NCBI GenBank assembly: GCA_009909065.1
Contig: JAAANZ010000057.1
Coordinates: 1-64,000, forward strand
Direction of reading: 5' to 3'
Source: Alphaproteobacteria bacterium
Lineage (GTDB): Bacteria > Pseudomonadota > Alphaproteobacteria > Caulobacterales > Hyphomonadaceae
DNA: 64,000 nt
Shown: one piece after another, positions 26,636-33,884 of the stretch
How positions within the stretch are numbered: position 1 is the stretch's first letter
Layout of the letters: every line of letters begins with the position of its first letter
Notes under the pieces: generated by a model
Database searches by the model: none
Seen by the model: the letters and a program-made list of their open reading frames with translations, nothing else
Told to the model about the DNA's origin: nothing
Position numbers and translations under genes: made by a program

Positions 26636-26997
26636 GGGCGCGCCTTCCGGTAGGTGGTCAGCCGCGCCTCGCCGGATCTGCCGTCGGCCGCGCGCGCAAC
26701 GATCGTGAGCTCGAGGATGAGCGGATTGGACGTTTTGGCCACCCGTGTTTCCACCTCCCAGTACCTGCCAGCCAGACTCACGGTTTCGCCGGATACGCCG
26801 ATTTCCGGGCGCTGTGTCTCCAGGACCGCCTCGGCCAGCGCATTCTCGGCCACGATCGCAGCCATGGCGCGGCCCTCGACGATCCGCGCGGCCCGGGCCC
26901 CTTCGGAGGTCGCGCGCACCAGGCCCAGCGCGGCAATCGAGAAGATCGCCAGCGCCGCGAGGACTTCGACAAGCGTGAAACCGTCTTCTCGCGACAT
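26632..26997 (-). CDS. gspI: Type II secretion minor pseudopilin GspI
   Basis: 121 residues, the usual length. The leader MSREDG is followed by FTLVEVLAALAIFSIAALG, with glutamate at +5 for assembly. The C-terminal domain is short and beta-rich. GspI starts formation of the pseudopilus tip complex. It starts 2 bases after the gspH stop. Confidence 0.93.
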   Translation of the reverse strand: MSREDGFTLVEVLAALAIFSIAALGLVRATSEGARAARIVEGRAMAAIVAENALAEAVLETQRPEIGVSGETVSLAGRYWEVETRVAKTSNPLILELTIVARAADGRSGEARLTTYRKARP

Positions 26998-26999
26998 TG

Positions 27000-27548
27000 C
27001 TAGCCCGCCTCCTGCCCGTGCCAGGTCACATCGCCGGCTTCATCAAGCCAGAGCCTGTATTCGTGCTGGCCACTGCGCACGATTATCTCGGCGGCGGTGG
27101 CCTCGCCCACGGGCGAAAAGACAATCTGGCGGTGGAACAGCTCGGTTTTGTCCGTGCGCTCGGGATTTTCCCCGCCCATATTCGTGGCCGGCACCCGCCC
27201 GCCAGCCGGATAGACCACTTCCACATGGACCGTTCCGTCGGAACCGGAATCGCCGCCCGGATCGCGCGAACCGGTCATGACTTCCCACTCGCCGCCGACA
27301 AAACGCTCGAAACGCGAGCCGCCCTTCTCGCGCAGGGACCAGGCAATCGGCTGACCGCTGACAATGCTCTCGCGCGCGGCCTGTTGAAGCGCGCGCGAAA
27401 GCTCCCGGGCATGCGTTTCGGCCGGCGGAGCGGGTTTGGGCAGGTTGACGACCACGACCCCGGCCATCAGCGCGATGATGAAGACCACGACCAGCAATTC
27501 GACCAGCGTGAATCCGGCCTCTTTCGACAGGCGGGCCGAACGGGCCAC
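27000..27548 (-). CDS. gspH: Type II secretion minor pseudopilin GspH
   Basis: 182 residues starting at GTG 27548, four bases after the gspG stop; the longer frame upstream is only gspG read out of frame. The leader VARSARLSKEAG precedes FTLVELLVVVFIIALMAG with glutamate at +5. The remainder fits a GspH/FimT-like domain, including SIVSGQPIAWSLREKGG. It is a minor pseudopilin linking the tip complex to the GspG shaft. Confidence 0.88.
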   Translation of the reverse strand: MARSARLSKEAGFTLVELLVVVFIIALMAGVVVVNLPKPAPPAETHARELSRALQQAARESIVSGQPIAWSLREKGGSRFERFVGGEWEVMTGSRDPGGDSGSDGTVHVEVVYPAGGRVPATNMGGENPERTDKTELFHRQIVFSPVGEATAAEIIVRSGQHEYRLWLDEAGDVTWHGQEAG

Positions 27549-27552
27549 GGGC

Positions 27553-28005
27553 CTACTGCCAGTTGCCGATATCGGCGTCGAGGTCCTCCCCGCCCTGCTG
27601 CCCGTCGGCGCCAAGCGAATAGATATCGATCGCGCCATGCTCGCCGGGCTTCTCATACTGGTAGGGATTGCCCCAGGGGTCGCGCGGCAGGCGCTTGATG
27701 AATCCCTCGGCAGGATAGCTTGCCCCGCCGGGCAGATCCTCAGGCGCCTCGACCAGGGCCTCCAGCCCCTGTTCGGTACTCGGATAGTCGAACATCTGCA
27801 GGCGGTAGCGGTCGAGACTGCTTTCCAGCAGCGCGATATCGGCCCGGGCCTTCTGCACGCGGCTCTGGTCGACATTGCCGATGACATTGACCAGGACCAC
27901 GGTGGCCAGCAGCCCCATGATGAAGACGGTCACCATGAGTTCGGTGAGTGTGAAACCGGCCTCGCCAGAGGGGTTTCCGCAATCTTTCTTCTCGAATTCA
28001 GGCAT
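27553..28005 (-). CDS. gspG: Type II secretion major pseudopilin GspG
   Basis: 150 residues from ATG 28005; an upstream start at 28092 would overlap gspF and is not needed. The leader MPEFEKKDCGNPSGEAG precedes FTLTELMVTVFIMGLLATV. The C-terminal half carries the GspG landmarks YPSTEQGLEALVEAP, PRDPWGNPYQYEKPGEHG and a final DADIGNW calcium-site segment. It forms the shaft of the pseudopilus that pushes cargo through the secretin. Confidence 0.95.
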   Translation of the reverse strand: MPEFEKKDCGNPSGEAGFTLTELMVTVFIMGLLATVVLVNVIGNVDQSRVQKARADIALLESSLDRYRLQMFDYPSTEQGLEALVEAPEDLPGGASYPAEGFIKRLPRDPWGNPYQYEKPGEHGAIDIYSLGADGQQGGEDLDADIGNWQ

Positions 28006-28021
28006 TGGTTTTCCCACGCTT

Positions 28022-29239
28022 TCACTGAAACGCTGCCCCGGTATTGAGTTGCAGGATGGGCAGCATGATTGCAAGAATGATGAGCATGACAAGCCCGCCC
28101 ATCACGACGGTGATCAGGGGTTCGAGCACGCCCAGCGCCATGCTCGTCGTGCTGTCGAAATCGTCTTCGAGATAGTCAGCCCCCTTGTTGAACATGGTGG
28201 CCAGGTCCCCGCTGGCCTCGCCACTGGCCGCCATATGGACGACAAGCGGGGGAAACGCGCCTGTCCGCGCCATCGCCGCGCTGAGGCTGCCGCCCTCGCG
28301 CACCGCCACGATCACCTCATCGACACCATCGCGCAGGACAAGGTTCGGCGTCGTCTCCCGCGCGGCCCTGAGACTGTCCAGCACCGGCGCACCGGAGGCG
28401 GCAAGCGTGGCGAATGTGCGCGCGAACCGGGCCGCGCCGACGCTTCTCAGTACCTTGCCGACGACCGGAAAGGACAGCATCCACCGGTCAACGCGCCGGC
28501 GGAACGCCTCCAGCGCATAGATCCGCCGGAATGCGACGATGGCGATGACAAGCCCGGCGAGAATGAAGAGCCCCCAGGACTGTAGAAAGCCCGACACCCA
28601 GATCATCACCGATGTCAGCGGCGGCAGGCTCTGGTCCATCGTGTCGAACTGCTCGACCACGCGGGGAACGACGAACACCAGAAGCGCAAGGATCACGGCG
28701 AGCGCCACAATGGCCAGTATGGCCGGATAGATCAGCGCGCCGATCATCTTGCGGCGCATGGCCTGGCTCTTCTCGAGGTGGACCGCCAGGCGTTCCAGCA
28801 CAGGGCCGAGTGCGCCGGCCTCCTCGCCCGCGGCCACCACGGAGCGGAAAAGCGGGGGAAAGGATCTCTCCTCGCCCCGCATGGCATCGGACAGCGAGCG
28901 CCCTTCCACCACGCCGGCCCGCACGCTCGCCAGAACGCTCTGGCCTGTCGCCGAACCAGCAGAGCCGCCGACGGCGGCCACGGCCTGCTCGACCGGCGTG
29001 CCGGAGGAAACCAGCATGGCGAGCTGGCGGGTCAGGAGGACCAGTTCGCCCGGTTTCAGTCGGCGCTTCTGGCGGGCCGGCTTGTCTTTCCGTGTGGTTT
29101 CGCGGGTCGGCGAAAGCTTGAGCGGCACGAGCGCCTGCCGGCGCAATTCCCTGCGCGCGGCCTTCTGGCTGTCAGCCGAGACGACCCCCTTGCGGGTGCG
29201 CCCGTCACTGTCGATCGCCTGGTATTCAAACGCCGCCAT
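28022..29239 (-). CDS. gspF: Type II secretion inner-membrane platform protein GspF
   Basis: 405 residues with two GspF domains (about 70-195 and 275-395), each followed by membrane helices. Visible landmarks are the N-terminal FEYQAIDSDGRTRKG, LARQLAMLVSSGTPVEQA (first repeat, here LLTRQLAMLVSSG), and ATLAASGAPVLDSL (second repeat). GspF links the ATPase to the pseudopilus base. The start lies 14 bases inside the 3' end of gspE. Confidence 0.96.
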   Translation of the reverse strand: MAAFEYQAIDSDGRTRKGVVSADSQKAARRELRRQALVPLKLSPTRETTRKDKPARQKRRLKPGELVLLTRQLAMLVSSGTPVEQAVAAVGGSAGSATGQSVLASVRAGVVEGRSLSDAMRGEERSFPPLFRSVVAAGEEAGALGPVLERLAVHLEKSQAMRRKMIGALIYPAILAIVALAVILALLVFVVPRVVEQFDTMDQSLPPLTSVMIWVSGFLQSWGLFILAGLVIAIVAFRRIYALEAFRRRVDRWMLSFPVVGKVLRSVGAARFARTFATLAASGAPVLDSLRAARETTPNLVLRDGVDEVIVAVREGGSLSAAMARTGAFPPLVVHMAASGEASGDLATMFNKGADYLEDDFDSTTSMALGVLEPLITVVMGGLVMLIILAIMLPILQLNTGAAFQ

Positions 29240-30725
29240 CGGAGTCTCCTCCCTGGCGGACGACGCGCAGGACCTCCTCGCAGCTTGTCACGCCCGCCTG
29301 CACGAGGCGCGCGCCGGCATCGCGCAGCGTGTCCTCGCCCTGGAAGGCATGCGCCTCGATATCCTGCTCGCGCGCATCGTCATGGACCATCCGGCGCAAT
29401 TGGCTGTCCATCACGATCAGCTCATACAGCCCGACACGGCCTTCATAGCCGAGCCGGGCGCATTCCTCGCAGCCGACCGGGCGGTAGAATGTCTGTTGGT
29501 CCGACTCGGACAGTCCCAGAAGCGAAAGCTCCTTCGGGTCCGGCACATAGGGTTGCCGGCAATGCCCGCAGAGCCGGCGCACCAGGCGCTGGGCCACGAT
29601 TGCCGAGAGGGTGGATGACAGGAGAAACGGCTCCACACCCATGTCGCGAAGGCGCGTCACCGCAGCCGCAGCGGAATTGGTGTGAACGGTGGACAGGACA
29701 AGATGGCCGGTCAGCGAGGCCTGGACGGCGATCTGTGTCGTCTCGGAATCGCGGATCTCGCCGACCATGACGATATCCGGGTCCTGCCTCAGGATTGCGC
29801 GCAGACCCGTGGCGAAGGTCATGCCGACCCGGGCATTCACCTGGGTCTGGCCGATACCGTCCAGCCCGTATTCGATGGGGTCTTCCACGGTGAGAATATT
29901 GCGCGACTGGTCATTGAGCAGCGAGAGCGCGGCATAGAGCGTGGTCGTCTTGCCCGAGCCCGTGGGCCCGGTGACAAGTATGATCCCGTTCGGCTGGCGC
30001 AGCACCTGTTTGAAACGTTCCAGCGTGTCGGCCGGCATGCCGAGATCGTCAAGATCCAGATGCGCCTGTTCCTTGTCGAGCAGACGCATCACCACGCGCT
30101 CACCGAAGCGCGCCGGCAGGGTCGATACGCGCACGTCAATGGCCCGCCCGCCCAGGCTGAGCGAGATGCGGCCATCCTGGGGCACGCGCTTTTCGGCAAT
30201 GTCGAGGCGCGCCATCACCTTGATACGCGACACCAGGAGCGGGGCGACCTTGCGAGAGGGCGAGAGCACTTCACGCATCACCCCGTCAATGCGCAGGCGA
30301 ACCGACAACCGGTCCTCGAAGGGTTCGACATGAATGTCGGAGGCCTTCGTGCGCACCGCCTCGGCGATCAGGCCATTGATCAGCCGGATCACGGGGGCAT
30401 CGTCAGATGTATCGAGCAGATCGGCCGTCTCGTCGAGGCCTGCGGCGAGCGTGTCGAGGTCGCCCTGCTGCTCGAGCTGGGAGTCGATTCCCGAAGTGTC
30501 GATACCTTCGGCGGAATAGGTTTCGGACAGAAGGCGCTCGAACCGGGCGGCCTCCACCGGCTCGACCGGAACGCTCCGGCCGGCCACCCGCCGCGCCTCA
30601 AGCAGGGCCAGGGGCCCGGCCCCGCTGCGCACCGCCAGGCACAGGCCCGCCTCGCCCGGGACAAGGGCGACGCCATGCTCCTTGGCGAACGCATAGCTGA
30701 GCCGGGGATCCTGGATGTCACTCAA
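29226..30725 (-). CDS. gspE: Type II secretion ATPase GspE
   Basis: 499 residues. N1E-like domain first, then the ATPase core with Walker A GPTGSGKTTTLYA, Walker B-region VGEIRDSETTQ, and the tetracysteine zinc motif CGHC...CEEC before YEGRVGLYE. It powers pseudopilus growth. The first codon is TTG at 30725 with only a weak purine-rich ribosome binding site, and it follows gspD after 36 bases, so expression may be lowered relative to gspD. Confidence 0.97.
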   Translation of the reverse strand: MSDIQDPRLSYAFAKEHGVALVPGEAGLCLAVRSGAGPLALLEARRVAGRSVPVEPVEAARFERLLSETYSAEGIDTSGIDSQLEQQGDLDTLAAGLDETADLLDTSDDAPVIRLINGLIAEAVRTKASDIHVEPFEDRLSVRLRIDGVMREVLSPSRKVAPLLVSRIKVMARLDIAEKRVPQDGRISLSLGGRAIDVRVSTLPARFGERVVMRLLDKEQAHLDLDDLGMPADTLERFKQVLRQPNGIILVTGPTGSGKTTTLYAALSLLNDQSRNILTVEDPIEYGLDGIGQTQVNARVGMTFATGLRAILRQDPDIVMVGEIRDSETTQIAVQASLTGHLVLSTVHTNSAAAAVTRLRDMGVEPFLLSSTLSAIVAQRLVRRLCGHCRQPYVPDPKELSLLGLSESDQQTFYRPVGCEECARLGYEGRVGLYELIVMDSQLRRMVHDDAREQDIEAHAFQGEDTLRDAGARLVQAGVTSCEEVLRVVRQGGDSDGGV

Positions 30726-30761
30726 CTTTCTTGCACCCTTCCTGTCTCGAGAGGGTCGGTG

Positions 30762-32759
30762 TCACGGGTCCGTGCGTTCGAGATCCTCGATAAGCTGTTC
30801 CAGGCTGGAATAGCCATCCGGTGTCGCCTCGCGCTGGGCGTCGACGATATAGTCATAGCGCCGGTTCGTGGCCGCGCGCGCGTCGGCGGCATCGCGCACC
30901 ACGGTTGGCCGCAGGAACACCATGAGATTGGTCCGCGTCGATGACGTGTCGTCATAGCGAAAGGCTCGGCCCAGCAAGGGCACGTCACCCAGAACCGGCA
31001 CCTTCGAGACGCGCAACTGCTCGTCTTCCTGGATGAGCCCGCCCAGCACGATGATATCGCCGTCATCGGCGAGCACCGTGGTGGTCAGTTCGCGCTTGTT
31101 CGTGATGAGGTCGGCCGAGGCCGATGTCACCGGACCAAACACCGAGGACACCTCCTGGCGGATGAACAGCTTGATCGCATCGCCCTCGCCGACCTGCGGG
31201 CGCACTTCCAGCTGAACCCCGACATCCTCGCGCTCGACCGTGCGGAACGGATTGGCATTGTTGGTGCCCAGCGCCTCGCCGGTCGTGATCGGAATTTCCT
31301 GGCCGCTGAGGAAGGAGGCGGTCTCATTGTCCAGCGCCAGAACGGACGGGGTCGACAGGATGGAACTGTCCGTATCCTCGTCGACAGCATTCACGATCGC
31401 GCCGAACACGCCGCCATCATCGCTCGTCCCGCCGAAGCCAAGCAGGCTGCCACTCGTTCCGAGGAGCGAATTGACCGCCAGGTCACGCAGGGCGCTCGAC
31501 CCGCCGCCATTCTCCCCATTGTCGAAATTGTTGTCCGCCACCAGCGCGCCCGCAATGGACAGGATGTTCGGCGTGGCCCTGGAGAAATTCGTCGTGGCGA
31601 AGGGAACCGTATTGTCCTCTCCGCCGCCGACAACGAATTGCAGGCCGAGCTCACGCGTCGCCGTGTCCGACAGTTCGACGACAATCGCCTCGACAAGCAC
31701 CTGCGAGCGCCGGACATCGAGCTCGGCCACAACACTTTCCAGCTGGCGCAGGATCCGAGGTTCGGCATTGATGATGATGGCATTGGTCGGCTCGTGGATC
31801 ACGACGGCCGGAGCGGAAACCTCGCCCCGTCCGGGTGAGAGGGTCTCGGTCATCCTGGCGCCGAGCCCTTGAAGGATCGGCGCGATATCACTGGCCTGTG
31901 CATGGTCCAGCGGAATGACTTTCAGCGATTCCTCGGTCACGCGGCTGTCAGCATCAAGCTGCTCAACAATCTCGACCATGCGCGCCACGTCGCGCGTCTC
32001 CCCGCGCAACAGCAGCATATTGCCCGAATTGACCGGAACCGCCCCGATGTCGAAATTGAAGGCTCGGCTATTGCCCGATGTCAGGGCATTGACCGTCTGC
32101 GCCATCTCCTTGGCCGGAGTGTTCTCGAGCGCAACCGTGCTGATGCTTGACCGGTCCTCGTCTATCTGGGCGAGAATCTTGCGCACACGCGCAATGTTGG
32201 CCGCATAATCCACCACGATCAGGGAGTTCGTGTTCGCGCTCGTCGTGACCTGCCCCTGCGGATTGGTCACCGGCTTGATCATCTGGGCGGCCTCGACGGA
32301 ATCGACATTGCCGAGCTTGAACACAGCCGTTTCGACAAGGTCTCCGCCGACATCGGCGCGCGCGAGCGCGGCCTCGGCTGTTGCCGACTGCTCTGGGACG
32401 ATCTTGTAGACACCATTTGCCCCCGGAACCGCCGCAAATCCGTGTACGCGCAGCGTGCTCAGGAAGACCTGGAAGACTTCATCGGTCGACAGCGGCGTCT
32501 GTGAGGACACGGTCACCTTGCCGCGCACACTCGGATGCACAACGAATGTGTAGCCGGTGATCGTCGAAACATCGTCGATCAGCGCCGAAATCTCGACATC
32601 CTTCAGGTTGATGATGTGCTGGTTGTTGACCGTCTGAGCCTGGCCGGCGGCGCCGCTGGTGCTGTAGGTCTGCCCCCAGCCCGCACTTGCGCCGATCATG
32701 CCGCCCATGAGAAGGGCCGCAATGCCTTTCGACTTCCGGGCCGGTCTGTAATCACGCAT
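30762..32759 (-). CDS. gspD: Type II secretion outer-membrane secretin GspD
   Basis: 665 residues. A signal peptide (about 1-30) is followed by the N0 domain (INLKDVEISALIDDVSTITG), N1-N3 repeats (for example NSLIVVDYAANIARVRKIL) and the secretin beta-barrel domain with VEAIVVELSDTATRELGLQ and VGVQLEVRPQVGEGD. The C-terminal S-domain is short and ends in SLEQLIEDLERTDP. It forms the outer-membrane channel. A Gly/Asn-rich insertion lies at about residues 400-450. It starts 3 bases after gspC. Confidence 0.97.
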   Translation of the reverse strand: MRDYRPARKSKGIAALLMGGMIGASAGWGQTYSTSGAAGQAQTVNNQHIINLKDVEISALIDDVSTITGYTFVVHPSVRGKVTVSSQTPLSTDEVFQVFLSTLRVHGFAAVPGANGVYKIVPEQSATAEAALARADVGGDLVETAVFKLGNVDSVEAAQMIKPVTNPQGQVTTSANTNSLIVVDYAANIARVRKILAQIDEDRSSISTVALENTPAKEMAQTVNALTSGNSRAFNFDIGAVPVNSGNMLLLRGETRDVARMVEIVEQLDADSRVTEESLKVIPLDHAQASDIAPILQGLGARMTETLSPGRGEVSAPAVVIHEPTNAIIINAEPRILRQLESVVAELDVRRSQVLVEAIVVELSDTATRELGLQFVVGGGEDNTVPFATTNFSRATPNILSIAGALVADNNFDNGENGGGSSALRDLAVNSLLGTSGSLLGFGGTSDDGGVFGAIVNAVDEDTDSSILSTPSVLALDNETASFLSGQEIPITTGEALGTNNANPFRTVEREDVGVQLEVRPQVGEGDAIKLFIRQEVSSVFGPVTSASADLITNKRELTTTVLADDGDIIVLGGLIQEDEQLRVSKVPVLGDVPLLGRAFRYDDTSSTRTNLMVFLRPTVVRDAADARAATNRRYDYIVDAQREATPDGYSSLEQLIEDLERTDP

Positions 32760-32762
32760 CCT

Positions 32763-33704
32763 TCACTCACCTTCCCCGGCCGGGCGTTCATCGCGCAGCC
32801 GGATTGTCAGTAGCCGAGGCCGGCCGCCTCTCACAAGCCGAACATCGATCCGCGACTGCGTTTCGAGATCGGCGAAAACCCGTTCGAAATCCGAGACAGA
32901 CCCGAGCCGGACACCGCCAATCTCCTGTACGACATCCCCGCCTCTCAGCCCGGCGTGCGCAAAGAGCTCCGCCTGCCGCGTCGGATAGATGGTGAAGCCG
33001 CCCTCGACCTGTCCGGTCCGGTCGTCGAAACGTATGGACCCAGCCAGTTTTTCCGCCTCCTGGCGTGTGATGGAGGCGAGGATTTTCTTCGGTTCCGTTT
33101 CGTCGCGTTCCGCCGCTGCGTCTGCCGCGTCTGCCTTTCTATCATCCGTCTCAGGTGCCGGCGCCTTGCCAGCCGGCGCGCCATCCCGGAGGGTGACGAT
33201 CCCGCTGGCGTCGGAACCGGCTTTCCGGGAGCCGGTCAGGCGCTCGCGTTGACCGTCACGATCGAGAATCACAGCGCCAGGCAGGATCCGCTGGATTTCG
33301 ACACCGCCGGCCGCATCGATCGTATCGCCGACCCGGTAACTTTTCTGTGCAGCCTCCTGGCCGACCGAGATATAGGCCACGCCGCCTGTATCGGCACGCA
33401 TGAGGACGCCGTGAAGCACGAGATCGAGCGTGGTATCGGGCGCGTCCGCCGGCGCCGGCGCCCGGTTCTCCGGCTCAGCGGAGCGGCGGAACGGTGTCAT
33501 GCGTTCCAGGACGCTGAAATCACCCGGTCCGACGCGCCCCGCACTTGCGGAAACGGGATCGGCCACCTGGATATCATGGCCGGGCTCGGCGATGATGACC
33601 CAGCTCAGCCGCGCCAGGGCCGAGGCGAGACACACCAGCGACATCAGAGACACCGCCAGGACGCAAAGCTTCAACAGCCGGGGAAAGGCGATCATGTTTT
33701 CCAT
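32763..33704 (-). CDS. gspC: Type II secretion protein GspC with PDZ domain
   Basis: 313 residues from ATG 33704 (ATG 33695 is also possible). One membrane helix (about residues 10-35), the HR domain that contacts GspD (LDLVLHGVLMRADTGGVAYIS and SYRVGDTI), a charged Ala/Asp/Glu linker (about 195-225) and a C-terminal PDZ domain (AHAGLRGGDVVQEIGGVRL). GspC couples the inner platform to the secretin and is thought to recognise cargo. It is the first gene of the operon, which runs in canonical order C to N. Confidence 0.93.
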   Translation of the reverse strand: MENMIAFPRLLKLCVLAVSLMSLVCLASALARLSWVIIAEPGHDIQVADPVSASAGRVGPGDFSVLERMTPFRRSAEPENRAPAPADAPDTTLDLVLHGVLMRADTGGVAYISVGQEAAQKSYRVGDTIDAAGGVEIQRILPGAVILDRDGQRERLTGSRKAGSDASGIVTLRDGAPAGKAPAPETDDRKADAADAAAERDETEPKKILASITRQEAEKLAGSIRFDDRTGQVEGGFTIYPTRQAELFAHAGLRGGDVVQEIGGVRLGSVSDFERVFADLETQSRIDVRLVRGGRPRLLTIRLRDERPAGEGE

Positions 33705-33829
33705 TTCAGACCAAGATTGCCAATGCCATAGAGAGCAGTCGATATGAATATCGCTTTTCGCCGGGCCTGACGAGCATGCGGCCCATTGCCTGCCTTGTGC
33801 AGGCGCACACATCCCGGAAAACGGCAAGG

Positions 33830-33858
33830 GGGCGACCGGTGTAACAAGCCGGTCGCCC
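33830..33858 (-). terminator. Terminator of TonB-dependent receptor gene
   Basis: A 10-bp perfect stem, 830-839 GGGCGACCGG with 849-858 (numbers within 33 kb: 33830-33839 / 33849-33858), with a 9-base loop. On the minus strand it follows the receptor stop by 26 bases and is followed by a T-containing stretch (GTTTT at 33818-33822). It separates the receptor from gspC. Confidence 0.7.
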
Positions 33859-33884
33859 TTCGAGAGACGCTTATCCCATGAACA

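Noticed and set aside
27000-27887. A 295-residue version of gspH starting at 27887.
   Set aside because: The first 113 residues are gspG read in another frame; the GTG at 27548 directly after gspG gives a normal pseudopilin leader.
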